Positions 50,297 through 59,621 of a stretch of DNA of 64,000 nt are shown here, piece after piece (position 1 is the stretch's first letter; each line of letters opens with the position of its first letter). Both the position numbers and the translations under genes were made by a program. The notes under the pieces are model-generated. The model did no database searches. It was not told the origin of the DNA and saw only the letters and a program-made list of their open reading frames with translations. The stretch lies in NCBI RefSeq assembly GCF_000422745.1, contig NZ_AUGQ01000002.1, positions 1 to 64,000 on the forward strand, read 5' to 3'. The DNA is from Microbacterium gubbeenense DSM 15944 (lineage in GTDB: Bacteria; Actinomycetota; Actinomycetes; Actinomycetales; Microbacteriaceae).

Positions 50297-51349
50297 TCAG
50301 ACGTTCGTTTCGACGCCGCCGGCCGCGGACGAGCGCAGGAGCGCGTCGATCAGCTCGACGGACCTCGCCGCCACCGTGACGTCGGAGTTGTTGTCGGTCT
50401 CGCAGCCGGTGATGAGATCGATGAATCTCACGGGCGGGACGAGGCATTCGTAATCGCCCTCGCCGGGAGCGATCTCGATCTCCTCGCGGGATCCGTCGAA
50501 GCGGCTGAGACTCACGCGCTCGCGCTCGACGTCGATCATGAGCGTTCCCTCGGTTCCGAACAGCCGGATGTCGATCTGGTACCGGTCGCCGTCGGCGAGC
50601 GTCGCGGCGCCCGTGACGGATCCGAGTGCGCCGCCCTCGAAGTGCACGACGCCCGCGTCGAACAGGTCGACGGGCGCGCCCGCCGTCGAGACGCGCCCCG
50701 CGACCGACGCGGCGCGCAGGCCCGTGAGCCAGAACAGCAGGGCGGACGAGTGCGTGACCTGGCCGTGCGCGTATCCTCCGCCGTGTTCGGGGCTCGACCA
50801 GGTGGTCGGGTCGGGCGCCGTCTCGGAGCTCCAGAGCTCGAGCATGTAGCTCGGATCGCTGCCGAACAGGCCGCGCGTCGGCGAGGCCATGTTGCACGAG
50901 ACGAACTGGATCTCGCCGATCGCCCCGGAATCGAGGATCCGCTTCGCGGCGATCGTGAACGGCTTGTAGTTCCAGCCGTACGGCACGAGGAAGACCGTGC
51001 CGGCTTCCTCCGCGCGCTGCGCGAGATCCCAGGCGTCGTCGGCCGTCAGCGTCATCGGCTTCTCGCACAGCACGTGCAGGCCGCGCTCGAGCGCGCGGGA
51101 GGCGAGGTCGTGATGCAGGTCGTGCGGCGTCGCGATGATGACGGCGTCGATGTCGGCATCGAGCAGCTCATCGGCGTCCTCCGTCGCGAAGTCGAACCCG
51201 AATTTCTCGCGGATCTTCTCGAGGCCGTCGCCGATGCCGCACACGCCCACGAGCTCGACGTCGGGGTGATCCTTCATCAGGGGGAAGTGGTTGCTCGTCG
51301 CCCACCATCCGGCGCCGATCGCGCCGAGGCGCACCTTCTTCTCGCTCAT
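50297..51349 (-). CDS. Gfo/Idh/MocA family oxidoreductase (1)
   Basis: 350 residues. Rossmann motif GAIGAGWWATSNHFPL, then ATPHDLHHDLASRALERGLHVLCEKPM, with the invariant EKP of this family, and a C-terminal dimerisation domain. NAD(P)-dependent sugar or sugar-acid oxidoreductase. The ATG overlaps the stop of the metallo-hydrolase gene by 4 bp. Start at 51349 is preferred; longer frames run into that gene. Confidence 0.9.
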   Translation of the reverse strand: MSEKKVRLGAIGAGWWATSNHFPLMKDHPDVELVGVCGIGDGLEKIREKFGFDFATEDADELLDADIDAVIIATPHDLHHDLASRALERGLHVLCEKPMTLTADDAWDLAQRAEEAGTVFLVPYGWNYKPFTIAAKRILDSGAIGEIQFVSCNMASPTRGLFGSDPSYMLELWSSETAPDPTTWSSPEHGGGYAHGQVTHSSALLFWLTGLRAASVAGRVSTAGAPVDLFDAGVVHFEGGALGSVTGAATLADGDRYQIDIRLFGTEGTLMIDVERERVSLSRFDGSREEIEIAPGEGDYECLVPPVRFIDLITGCETDNNSDVTVAARSVELIDALLRSSAAGGVETNV

Positions 51350-52299
51350 GCGAGCCACCTCCACGTGCGGTTCTCGTCTCGGGCTCCCACCGCGACGCGG
51401 CCCGCGCGGGCGAGGCGCTCGAGGTTTCCCGTCATCGGGAAGATCAGGTACTCGGCGGCGTCCGCGGGCCACGGGCCCAGATCCTGCGCCGCCGCGCGGA
51501 TCAGCTCGAGCGACGTCATCTCGCGCGTGAGGTGCCGTTCGATCGCGCGATCGATCCGCTCGGTGTATGCGACCGACACGTCGAGGAACTCGGTCGCGGC
51601 AGCGCCCTCGTAGACCGGATAGTGGGCGGTCAGCAGAAGCGAGGCGTCGTAAGCGCGCAGCCGGTCGATCGTGGCGACGTACGCGATCGTGTCGCGGTAG
51701 GTCGGCGGGAACGCCGGTTCGCCTCCCGCGGTCGGCACCGTTTCGCCGAGCACGGCGTCGGAGATCGCAAGCGCGTGGTTCGCACCGTCCCAGAGCGCGA
51801 GGTGCCCCGGAGAGTGACCGGGCGCCGCGATCACCTCGATGATGCGGCCGCCGCCGAGGTCGAACGTCTCGCCTCCCGCGAGCGTGCGATCCACGCCCAC
51901 GAGGCGCGTCGACGCCCGGATGTCCGCGGTCGTCTCGGGGGGATCGTCGAATCCGTCCGCCCGCGCGAACTCGCCGTAGCGGCCCGCGATCAGCACCTCG
52001 AGGTTCTCGGTCATGAGCTCGTCGGCGGCCCCCGCGAGGAACTCGGCGCCCGGCGCGACCTCCTTCAGTGCGGCGTTGCCGCCGGTGTGGTCGAAGTCGC
52101 AGTGCGAGCTGACGACCCAGCGAATCGCCGCCGGGTCGATGCCGTGCTCCGCGAGGTACGGCAGCAGCGTTCCCTCGACGGAGCCGTCGATGCCCGTGTC
52201 GAACAGCAGCGCGCCGTTCGGCCCGGTGAACAGATGCATCGCGATGAAGCGCACGCCGATCGGCGCTTCGATGCGGTGCAGGCCCGGCCTGATCTCCAT
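51346..52299 (-). CDS. MBL-fold metallo-hydrolase
   Basis: 317 residues. Metal motif SSHCDFDHTGGNAAL (HxxxDH) near 66, GHSPGHLALWDG further on and a terminal helical part. Resembles lactonase-type members, so a sugar lactone is a reasonable substrate in this neighbourhood, but that is inference. Confidence 0.85.
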   Translation of the reverse strand: MEIRPGLHRIEAPIGVRFIAMHLFTGPNGALLFDTGIDGSVEGTLLPYLAEHGIDPAAIRWVVSSHCDFDHTGGNAALKEVAPGAEFLAGAADELMTENLEVLIAGRYGEFARADGFDDPPETTADIRASTRLVGVDRTLAGGETFDLGGGRIIEVIAAPGHSPGHLALWDGANHALAISDAVLGETVPTAGGEPAFPPTYRDTIAYVATIDRLRAYDASLLLTAHYPVYEGAAATEFLDVSVAYTERIDRAIERHLTREMTSLELIRAAAQDLGPWPADAAEYLIFPMTGNLERLARAGRVAVGARDENRTWRWLA

Positions 52300-52317
52300 G
52301 GTCTTCCTCTCGAATGT

Positions 52318-52348
52318 GCGCCGGGGCCGCGCGGTGCGGCCCCGGCGC
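52318..52348 (-). terminator. intercistronic hairpin
   Basis: A perfect 13 bp GC-only stem (GCGCCGGGGCCGC) with a GCGGT loop, 5 bp after the stop of the isomerase gene and 18 bp before the metallo-hydrolase start. No T-run. Probably attenuates or stabilises the transcript within the operon. Confidence 0.65.
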
Positions 52349-52353
52349 GGATC

Positions 52354-53268
52354 TCACACGCCCTGGCGCTTCAGGACCTCGTCGATGAACTTCTTCGCGC
52401 GCGGCACGTCGGACTCGTCGAGGTGCTCGATGATGAGGGGAACGTTCGGCGAGCGCTCCGACAGTCGCTTGACGAAATGGTCGTAGTCCATCGCGCCGAG
52501 GCCGGCGGCCGGAAGCTCGATGTCGCCGACGCCGCGGAACGTGTGCGATGCGAGCGCGTCATCGTCGCCGATGTCCGCGTGCTTCTCCTGCTTGTCATCG
52601 CCCGCGCGCTTGACGTCCTTCGCGTGCGCGACGCGCACGCGGTCGCCGAGCACGTCGAACACCTCGTCGAGCGTGCCCTTCTGGTCGTCGATGTTGTCGC
52701 CGTCGAAGAAGTTCGTCGGATCCATCAGCAGTTCGAGACCGGGATGGTTCACGTCGTTGAAGGCGCGCGCCGCCTCGCGCACGGATCCGATGACGTTGTT
52801 GACGTACGTCTCCATGAGGAACGTCGCGCCGTGATCCCAGGCCGTCTGCGCGAAGTCGGCGAGCGTCTCGCGCGCGAGGTCGTACGCGCGCTCGGAACGG
52901 TTGTCGGGGTGCGAATCCCATTCGCTGTCGGGATTCATGGTGCCGGTCTCGCTGATCACATACGGCGAGCCGAAGTCGCGGGCGTGGCGGAGGATCTCCT
53001 TGACGCGCTCGACGTTGCTGCGGCGAACGTCCGGATCCGGGTGGATCATGTTGGTGTACGCGCTGATGCCGCTGATCGGCAGGTCGTGATCGCGGAACGT
53101 GTCGCGCACGCGCTTGCCCTTCTCAGCGGTCAGCTGCCCGTCCGAAAGGTCGAGGTCCTTGAAGTGCAGGTCGAGCTGCACGGTGTTGAACCCGAGCGCG
53201 CGGATCTTCGATGCCGTCTGCTCGAGGTCGTACGGGAAGTAAGCGGAGAATATGCCTACCTGAATCAT
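52354..53268 (-). CDS. sugar phosphate isomerase/epimerase family protein
   Basis: 304 residues, TIM-barrel AP-endonuclease-2-like fold: MIQVGIFSAYFPYDLEQTASKIRALGFNTVQLDL, EHLDESDVPRAKKFI near the end. Metal ligands include Glu in ISETGTMNPDSEW and in MNPDSEW/ MDPTNFF. Isomerises or epimerises a keto-sugar or inositol-type intermediate. Located 34 bp after the second Gfo/Idh gene. Confidence 0.85.
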   Translation of the reverse strand: MIQVGIFSAYFPYDLEQTASKIRALGFNTVQLDLHFKDLDLSDGQLTAEKGKRVRDTFRDHDLPISGISAYTNMIHPDPDVRRSNVERVKEILRHARDFGSPYVISETGTMNPDSEWDSHPDNRSERAYDLARETLADFAQTAWDHGATFLMETYVNNVIGSVREAARAFNDVNHPGLELLMDPTNFFDGDNIDDQKGTLDEVFDVLGDRVRVAHAKDVKRAGDDKQEKHADIGDDDALASHTFRGVGDIELPAAGLGAMDYDHFVKRLSERSPNVPLIIEHLDESDVPRAKKFIDEVLKRQGV

Positions 53269-53302
53269 GGAATTGCTCCTTTGCGTATTCCTGCGGGTGG
53301 TC

Positions 53303-54397
53303 CTAGAGGGGGAACTCGTCGAGGCGCACGGTGCGCTTCTCGGCGAGCGAGAGGTAACTGGCCTCGACGGTCGCCATCGTCCTGACGTTGTCGGCGACAG
53401 TCAGAGCGGGTTCGCTTCCGGTTTCGACCGCGTGCTGGACCTGCTCCATGACGCCGGCGAACGCGTGCGGGAACCAATGGGTCTGCCAGGTCGGGGCGAC
53501 CCATCGGCCGCCGGTCTCGGTGACCGAGTTGAACGTGATCGTCGAGGGCTGGCCGTTCGGCCACCCGATCGTGCCCTTCGCGACGCCGTCGGTTCCCTCG
53601 ACGCGCCACGAGATGAAGAAGTCGTCGTCGTAGCCGTCCTGCCGCGGACCGCCCCACACGTCTTCGCGCGTGGTCGCGAGCAGACCGCCGGGGAAGCGGA
53701 TGATGGACGCGGCGATCCCGTCCGTGTGCGCGAAGCGCGTGCGCGGATCCGCGCGGGCCGCCGTCGTGATCTCTTCCGGATCGCCGAACAGATAGCGCAG
53801 CGCGTCGAGATGGTGCACCCCCATGTTCGCGATCGTCAGCCGGTCGTACTCCTCGAGGAACGTCTGCCAGTGGGGCACCGCGTGCATGTCGATCGCCGCG
53901 AATACGGGGGTGCCGAGCGCGCCGCGGTCGAGCAGCTGCTTGAGCGACCGGATCGACTGGTCGTAGCGCATGTTCTGGTTGACCGACAGGATCTTGCCGG
54001 CCGCCTCGGCCTCATCGCGGAGCGCGATCGCCTCGTCGAGTGTGAGCGCGAGGGGCTTCTGCGCGAGGATCCCCCGAATGTGCGGCGCGGCGAGCGCCGC
54101 CCGGATCAGCGCTGGCTGCTGGTCGGGAGGAAAGGCGATGTCGAGGATCTCGATGCGCTCGTCGGCGATCAGGTCCGATGGAGTGTCATGAACGGTCTCG
54201 ATCCCGTAGCGGGACGCGACCTCTGCTGCATGCGATGGCGTGCGCGACGCGATCGCGATGACGGGGAAGCCCGCATATGCGTACGCCGCGAGGTGCTGGT
54301 CGGCCATGATGGCGCCCGCGCCGATCACGCCGATCGCGTGGTTCGAGGAGCGGATCGGAGGATCCGGTTCCAGATCGTATTCGCCTGCTGATGTCAT
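53303..54397 (-). CDS. Gfo/Idh/MocA family oxidoreductase (2)
   Basis: 364 residues. Dinucleotide motif IGVIGAGAIMADQHLAAYAY, and GILAQKPLALTLDEA in place of the EKP motif (Gln-Lys-Pro), which is within family variation. The insert NQNMRYDQSIRSL is a typical sugar-binding site. A second paralogous dehydrogenase in the same unit suggests oxidation/reduction of one carbohydrate in two steps. Confidence 0.88.
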   Translation of the reverse strand: MTSAGEYDLEPDPPIRSSNHAIGVIGAGAIMADQHLAAYAYAGFPVIAIASRTPSHAAEVASRYGIETVHDTPSDLIADERIEILDIAFPPDQQPALIRAALAAPHIRGILAQKPLALTLDEAIALRDEAEAAGKILSVNQNMRYDQSIRSLKQLLDRGALGTPVFAAIDMHAVPHWQTFLEEYDRLTIANMGVHHLDALRYLFGDPEEITTAARADPRTRFAHTDGIAASIIRFPGGLLATTREDVWGGPRQDGYDDDFFISWRVEGTDGVAKGTIGWPNGQPSTITFNSVTETGGRWVAPTWQTHWFPHAFAGVMEQVQHAVETGSEPALTVADNVRTMATVEASYLSLAEKRTVRLDEFPL

Positions 54398-54451
54398 TCG
54401 GGCTTCCTCCTTGAAGCTCTCGATGTGTGGCGTTCGGAACGAGCCGCGGGA

Positions 54452-55591
54452 TCAGGCGCCCTGGTCGGCGAGGCGCAGCCCGGCCCGCGGAGACCGAACG
54501 TGCGGGCCGGCCGGCTCCTGCCAGTTGCCGCTGGCGTGGTACGCCGCGATCGAGGCCTCGTCGATGGCGATGCCCGCCCCGGGACGGTCGCCGAGCACGA
54601 TGCCGCCGCCGGCGATCTCCTGATCGATCGTCACGCCCACCGGGGAGCCGAGATCCTGCACCTCGGCGGTCAGGTGGTTCGGGATCGCTGCCGCGACGGC
54701 CGCGACCGCGAAGTTCGCCGTCAGCCCGACGGGGCTCACGGGGAGGTCTCTCGCATGGGCCGCGATCGCCACGCGCTGAAGGTGCGTGATCCCCCAAACG
54801 GCGCCCGCCTGCACGACGTCGACGCCTCCGGCGTCGAGGATCGGGCGATACTGCTCGAGTCCCGTGAGGTTCTCCCCCGTCGCGACGGCCGCTCGAACCG
54901 CGCTGCTGAGCCGCGCGTGCCCCGCCGCGTCCCATCGGCGCAGCGGTTCCTCGATCCAGGTGAGGTCGACTTTCTCCTCGATGGCGGAGACGTAGCGCAC
55001 GGCCTGCTTGAGGTTCCAGGACTCGTTCGCGTCGAGCATGAAGGCGGGATCGTTCGCTCCGAGTGCGTCGCGCGCGATGTCGAACCGGGCGAGGTCGCGC
55101 GCAAGGTCGCGCCCGCCCTTCAGCTTCGCGGCCGTGAAGCCGCGTGCGGCGAATCTGCCGTACAGCGCGGCGAGCTCGTCGTCGGGGATCCCGGCGTCGA
55201 GCGGCGACGCGTACCCCGTGACGAATCGATCGTCGGCACCGAGCAGGCGCCAGAGCGGCTCGCCCGCCAGCTTCGCCTTGAGATCCCAGAGGGCGGTGTC
55301 GAACGCCCCGATGCCGCCGAAGGTCGCGCCGTTGTGGGACGACTTGAACACGCGATCGAGCATGGCGTCGTACAGCGCCGTGACGGCCCGCGGATCCTTG
55401 CCCTCGAGCGCGGGGAAGAGCCGCTCGAGGTCGGCATGCGTACCCATGCCGATGCCCTCGACGCCCTCGTCGGTTTCGAGGATCACGATCGGCACGTCGG
55501 TGATGCCGCTCGCGATCACGCCGTTGACGTCGCCGACGGGACGCCCCCAGTCGTGCACGGTCTGCAGCGTGCGGTAGCCGGTGATCTTCAT
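54452..55591 (-). CDS. mandelate racemase/muconate lactonizing-type sugar-acid dehydratase
   Basis: 379 residues of the enolase superfamily. Capping domain (1-~115), then a TIM barrel with the acid/base lysines in TAAKLKGGRD, metal ligands Asp in FMLDANESW, Glu in WIEEPL and Glu in TGENLTG. Family members dehydrate aldonic or uronic acids to 2-keto-3-deoxy acids. First gene of the minus operon. ATG at 55591, directly before the operator region. Substrate cannot be deduced. Confidence 0.88.
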   Translation of the reverse strand: MKITGYRTLQTVHDWGRPVGDVNGVIASGITDVPIVILETDEGVEGIGMGTHADLERLFPALEGKDPRAVTALYDAMLDRVFKSSHNGATFGGIGAFDTALWDLKAKLAGEPLWRLLGADDRFVTGYASPLDAGIPDDELAALYGRFAARGFTAAKLKGGRDLARDLARFDIARDALGANDPAFMLDANESWNLKQAVRYVSAIEEKVDLTWIEEPLRRWDAAGHARLSSAVRAAVATGENLTGLEQYRPILDAGGVDVVQAGAVWGITHLQRVAIAAHARDLPVSPVGLTANFAVAAVAAAIPNHLTAEVQDLGSPVGVTIDQEIAGGGIVLGDRPGAGIAIDEASIAAYHASGNWQEPAGPHVRSPRAGLRLADQGA

Positions 55592-55615
55592 TGCGCCCTC
55601 GAATCTGAGATCATG

Positions 55616-55645
55616 TGTTGAAACAACATACATCACATGTATTCT
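55616..55645. promoter_or_regulatory. operator/promoter region between the dehydratase gene and the FadR-family gene
   Basis: Two palindromes lie side by side: TGTTG-AAA-CAACA (55616-55628) and TACAT-CAC-ATGTA (55629-55641). They overlap a plus-strand promoter TTGAAA (55618-55623), 16 bp, TATTCT (55640-55645). The core ACATCACATG (55630-55639) recurs, inverted, in front of the transporter operon at 56450-56459. A regulator bound here could control both directions. Confidence 0.6.
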
Positions 55646-55712
55646 CAGCGCGACGACGATCTCCCCCACACCTGCGCGGAGACCGCGCAATCGAAGAAAT
55701 AGAGTGTGAACC

Positions 55713-56441
55713 ATGAGCACGTCCATGCAACCCCGCGCACGCGCACCGATCGAGCGGATCGGGCTGACGGTGCTTCGCGAGATCGTCGAGGCGATCGTGA
55801 CCGGCGAGTACCCGCCCGATGCCCCGATGCCGACCGAGTCAGTTCTGAGCGAACAGTTCGGCGTGAGCCGCACCGTCGTTCGAGAATCGATGAAGCGACT
55901 GCAGGAGAAGGGCCTGGTCACCGTCGCCCAGGGCCGGGGAACGAGCATCAACCCCCGCACCAGCTGGAACGTGCTCGACCCGCTCGTGATCGAGGCCCTC
56001 GTGCAGAACGATGAGACCCTCAAGGTGCTCGACGACCTCAGCGCCACGAGAGCATCCCTCGAGGCCGAGATGGCCTCGGCTGCGGCGCGCAACCGCGACG
56101 ACCACGGCATCGAGACGCTGCGCGAGGCGCTCGCGGTCATGACGGAGACGATCTCCGATTCGGCGGCGTTCCGCGAGGCCGACGTGCGCTTCCATCACGC
56201 CGTTATGGCCCTCTCGGGCAACGCCCTCGCGGAGAACATCGCCCGCGTCCTCCTCGGACACGCGCTCGGAAGCGACCGCTTCACCGGCCACGACCCCGCG
56301 CACTCGTTCGAGCTGACGCTCAGCGAACACGAGCGGATCGCCGACGCGATTGCGGCGGGCGAGCACGACGCCGCGCACTCCGCCATGCACTCGCACATCG
56401 TCGACTCCTGGGAGCGCCGCCGCGAACCCGAAATCGATTGA
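55713..56441 (+). CDS. FadR-family (GntR superfamily) transcriptional regulator
   Basis: 242 residues. N-terminal winged HTH (TVLREIVEAIVTGEYPPDAPMPTESVLSEQFGVSRTVVRESMKRLQEKGLVTVAQGRGT) and a C-terminal FCD ligand domain with the metal/ligand residues DVRFHHAVMALSGN and HSAMHSHI. Regulators of this type repress sugar-acid genes until an intermediate binds. ATG 13 nt after the putative leader's end region; likely autoregulated from the operator in front. Confidence 0.92.
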   Translation: MSTSMQPRARAPIERIGLTVLREIVEAIVTGEYPPDAPMPTESVLSEQFGVSRTVVRESMKRLQEKGLVTVAQGRGTSINPRTSWNVLDPLVIEALVQNDETLKVLDDLSATRASLEAEMASAAARNRDDHGIETLREALAVMTETISDSAAFREADVRFHHAVMALSGNALAENIARVLLGHALGSDRFTGHDPAHSFELTLSEHERIADAIAAGEHDAAHSAMHSHIVDSWERRREPEID

Positions 56442-56491
56442 ACATCATTCATGTGATGTTTGTTGACGAGGGTCATCAGACGTAGTACATT
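56441..56491 (+). promoter_or_regulatory. operator and promoter of the sugar ABC transporter operon
   Basis: A near-palindrome AACATCA-TTCATG-TGATGTT (56441-56460) ends 2 bp before -35 TTGACG (56463-56468); after a 17 bp spacer the -10 is TACATT (56486-56491). The operator begins at the last base of the regulator gene's stop codon and shares its 10-mer with the element at 55630. Confidence 0.7.
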
Positions 56492-56554
56492 TCAGAGGAC
56501 ATTCGCACGGGCATTCCTCCCCGTAGCCGCGAATCATCCCCTGAGAGGATCGCA

Positions 56555-57829
56555 ATGAAGCGAACATTGATCACTACGGCTGTCGCGGGCCTCGCCCTCG
56601 TCTCCCTCACCGCCTGCGGCGGCGCCGCCCCGACGACCGGTGCGGCGAGCGGCGATGGCGGATCCGCGGGCGGCGAGACCCTCACGATCTGGAACTGGGG
56701 CGACGCGGACGAAGCCGCTGCGGCCTACACGGAAGACGTCACCGCCGCCTTCGCGGAGAAGCACCCCGACGTCGACGTCAAGATCGTGAACCAGCCGTTC
56801 GACCAGTACTACACACTGCTCGGCAGCGCCGTCGAGGCCGGCACCGGCCCCGACCTCGCGCTGTACAACGGCGGCACCCAGCTGAAGAGCCGTGCCGACT
56901 CTCTCGTGCCGATCACGGATGAGGTCGCCGACCTTCAGGATCAGCTCGCCGGCTGGCCCGCGTTCGAGGCCGACGGCGAGACGTATTCGGCGCCCACCTT
57001 CCTGCAGGGCTTCCCCATCTACTTCAACAAGGCGCTGTTCGAAGAGGCCGGTCTCGACCCCGCCGCTCCCCCGGCGACGTGGGACGACCTCAGCGCGGCG
57101 TGCGAGCAGATTCTCGCGAACACCGACGCGTCGTGCTTCGCCCTCGGCAACAAGGAGGGGCTCGGCATCGAGTTCTTCCTGTCGGGCTTCGGATCCGGCG
57201 TGTTCACGCCCGACGAGTACGACGCCTGGATCGACGGCGACCGCGACTGGACGAGCGAGCACGCGACGCAGATCCTGCAGATGTGGGCTGACAGCGCCGC
57301 CGACGGCTGGTACAACGACGGGGCCAACTCGACCGCGATGTTCAACGATTCGTTCGACATCTTCTCGGCGGGCGATTCGGCCATGGTCGTCGCGCTGATG
57401 AGCGGCACCGCGCACTGGAAGCAGTTCGACGAGTTCCTCGGCGACGACCTCGGGTTCATGATGCCGGTCACCACCAACGACGGCACGACGATCGCTCTGC
57501 CCGCCGAGGGCGGCATCGGCTACGGCATCCTGAATGAGGACAAGAAGGACCTCGGCGTGGACTGGATCCGCGCGACCGTCGACCACGACGCTCTCGCCGC
57601 CTACTCGCTGGCGGGCGGACAGATCACCTCCGACACGACGATCACGCTCGACACCGACATCGCGTCGGCCAACGACATCGTCGCCGAGCTTCCGGGCAGC
57701 AAGCCGCTGCTGCACACCGCGCTCGGAGCCGACACCCTCGACCTGCTGCACCGCCTCGGCCAGCAGCTGTTGAACGACGATGTCTCGGTCGAGGATGCGG
57801 TGTCGCAGCTCGACGCCTCGGAGGGCTGA
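56555..57829 (+). CDS. sugar ABC transporter substrate-binding lipoprotein
   Basis: 424 residues. Lipoprotein signal MKRTLITTAVAGLALVSLTAC with lipobox LTAC (Cys 21), then an extracellular solute-binding family 1 domain (ETLTIWNWGDADEAA...). Binds a sugar or oligosaccharide. The ATPase for this system is not encoded here; such transporters often share a common MsiK-type ATPase in actinobacteria. Confidence 0.93.
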   Translation: MKRTLITTAVAGLALVSLTACGGAAPTTGAASGDGGSAGGETLTIWNWGDADEAAAAYTEDVTAAFAEKHPDVDVKIVNQPFDQYYTLLGSAVEAGTGPDLALYNGGTQLKSRADSLVPITDEVADLQDQLAGWPAFEADGETYSAPTFLQGFPIYFNKALFEEAGLDPAAPPATWDDLSAACEQILANTDASCFALGNKEGLGIEFFLSGFGSGVFTPDEYDAWIDGDRDWTSEHATQILQMWADSAADGWYNDGANSTAMFNDSFDIFSAGDSAMVVALMSGTAHWKQFDEFLGDDLGFMMPVTTNDGTTIALPAEGGIGYGILNEDKKDLGVDWIRATVDHDALAAYSLAGGQITSDTTITLDTDIASANDIVAELPGSKPLLHTALGADTLDLLHRLGQQLLNDDVSVEDAVSQLDASEG

Positions 57830-57835
57830 TCCGCC

Positions 57836-58790
57836 TTGTCGAACCTCGCCACGGCGACCCGGACGCTCGTGACCGGACGGCGGGACGGCGGGCGCACGCG
57901 CGCCGCGCGCCCCGCCGTCCGCAAGCGGCCGTGGACGTTCGAGCGCCTCACGCCGTACCTCATGGTGCTGCCGGTCATCGCGATCCTCGCGGTGTTCCGG
58001 CTGTATCCGCTCGTGCTCGGCATCAACTTCTCCTTCACGGGAGACGGCGACCTCAACGGGCAGTTCGTCGGGCTCGACAACTACGCCTACCTGCTGCAGG
58101 ATGAGCGCTTCCAGGCGTCGGCGCGCAACGTCATCGTGGTGCTGCTGTTCGTTCCGATTCCAGGTGTTCTTCGCCGGCATCCTGGCGACGTTCATCTATC
58201 TCAAGGTGCCGGGACATCGGTTCTACCGCAGCGTGTACTTCCTGCCGGTCGTACTCTCGCCGATCATCATCGGTGCGATCTTCAACATCATCCTGGCCGC
58301 CAACGGACCCCTGAACGGTGCCCTGAGCGTCATCAGGATCCCGACGGTCGACTGGCTCGGGCTGCCGGAGACGGCGCTGCCCACCGTGCTCGTCGTGCAC
58401 ATCTGGGCGACGTTCGGCATGGCGTTCACGATCTTCCTCGCCGGGTTCGCCACGCTCGATGCGGAGCTGCTCGACGCCGCGAAGATCGACGGCGCGAACC
58501 TGTGGCAGCAGATCGTGCACGTCATCATCCCGAGCCTCAGCCAGACCATCCAGTTCGTCTTCGTCACGACCACGATCGGCATGCTGACCGGTCTGTTCGC
58601 CCTGCTGTACACGATGACGGCCGGGGGCCCGGGCGCCGCCAGCTACCTCCCGGAGTTCCTGATCTGGAAGCTCAACGGCGAGGCGCGCCCCGCGCTCGCC
58701 TCGGCGGCGTCGGTGTTCCTCTTGGCAATCGTGCTCGTCATCGGGCTCATCCAGATCCGCGTGCTCCGGCGCGCCACGAAGGAGGCATGA
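57836..58790 (+). pseudogene. sugar ABC transporter permease, frameshifted
   Basis: N-terminal part in one frame (TTG 57836; MSNLATATRT..., helix 1 MVLPVIAILAVFRLYPLVLG, to ...VVLLFVP) and the rest in the next (VFFAGILATFIYLKVPGHRFYRS... to RVLRRATKEA, stop 58788-58790). The frame change is near 58151-58160 (GTTCCGATTCCAGG), equal to one extra base or two missing. Otherwise about 317 residues, normal for a MalF-type permease, with the EAA loop ELLDAAKIDGANLWQQIVHVIIPSL intact. May be a mutation or a sequence error. Its end overlaps the next permease by 4 bp. Confidence 0.8.
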
Positions 58791-59617
58791 TGCGCCGCGA
58801 ACGCGCCGCCCGGTTGGCCATCGCCGTCCCGATGCTGTTGCTCGCCCTCGCGACGATCTATCCGATCCTGTTCGGCCTCAACGTCTCGCTGAAAACGCGC
58901 AAGGACTACGTGCTCGACCGGCTCGGTGCGACGCAGACGATCAATCTGCAGAACTACACCGACGCGTGGGTCAACGCCGACATGGGGCGCTACTTTCTCA
59001 ACACGATCACTGTGACCGTCGTGTCCGTCCTGCTGATCCTTCTGCTCTCGTCGATGTGCGGCTACGCGCTCAGCCACCTGTCGTTCCGCGGCAGCAAGGT
59101 CGCGTTCCTCGTCATCCTCGCGATGATGATGATTCCGTTCCAGGTGATCATGGTGCCGACCGTCAAGGTCATGAACGACTTCGGCCTCATCGATTCCTTC
59201 CCCGGCCTGATCATCGCGTACGTCGCGCAGTACCTGCCGTTCACTGTGTACTTCATGACGTCCTACTACTCGGGGATCCCGAAGGAGATGACGGAGGCCG
59301 CGCGCGTCGACGGCAACGGGCTGTTCGGCGTCTGGTGGCGCATCATGGTGCCGACCGGCAAGCCGGCCCTCATCTCCATGGGGATCCTGAACGCGCTGTT
59401 CATCTGGAACGACATCCTGATCGCCCTGCTGCTCATGCAGTCGCCGGAGAAGCGCACCGTCATGGTCGGCGTCAGCACACTGCGCGGGCAGTACCCCGAC
59501 AACGTGCCGACATACATCGCGGGCGTCATGCTCGCGGTGCTGCCGATCATCGTCATCTATCTTGTGTTCCAGCGGCAGATCACCGCCGGTGTGACCGCAG
59601 GTGCGACGAAGGGCTGA
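58787..59617 (+). CDS. sugar ABC transporter permease (MalG-type)
   Basis: 276 residues with six membrane helices. EAA loop: EMTEAARVDGNGLFGVWWRIMVPTGKPAL. The ATG ATG at 58787 overlaps the preceding stop (ATGA), with GGAGG 2-6 nt upstream. Partner of the frameshifted MalF-type permease; without the latter the transporter would not assemble. Confidence 0.9.
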   Translation: MMRRERAARLAIAVPMLLLALATIYPILFGLNVSLKTRKDYVLDRLGATQTINLQNYTDAWVNADMGRYFLNTITVTVVSVLLILLLSSMCGYALSHLSFRGSKVAFLVILAMMMIPFQVIMVPTVKVMNDFGLIDSFPGLIIAYVAQYLPFTVYFMTSYYSGIPKEMTEAARVDGNGLFGVWWRIMVPTGKPALISMGILNALFIWNDILIALLLMQSPEKRTVMVGVSTLRGQYPDNVPTYIAGVMLAVLPIIVIYLVFQRQITAGVTAGATKG

Positions 59618-59621
59618 ACAT

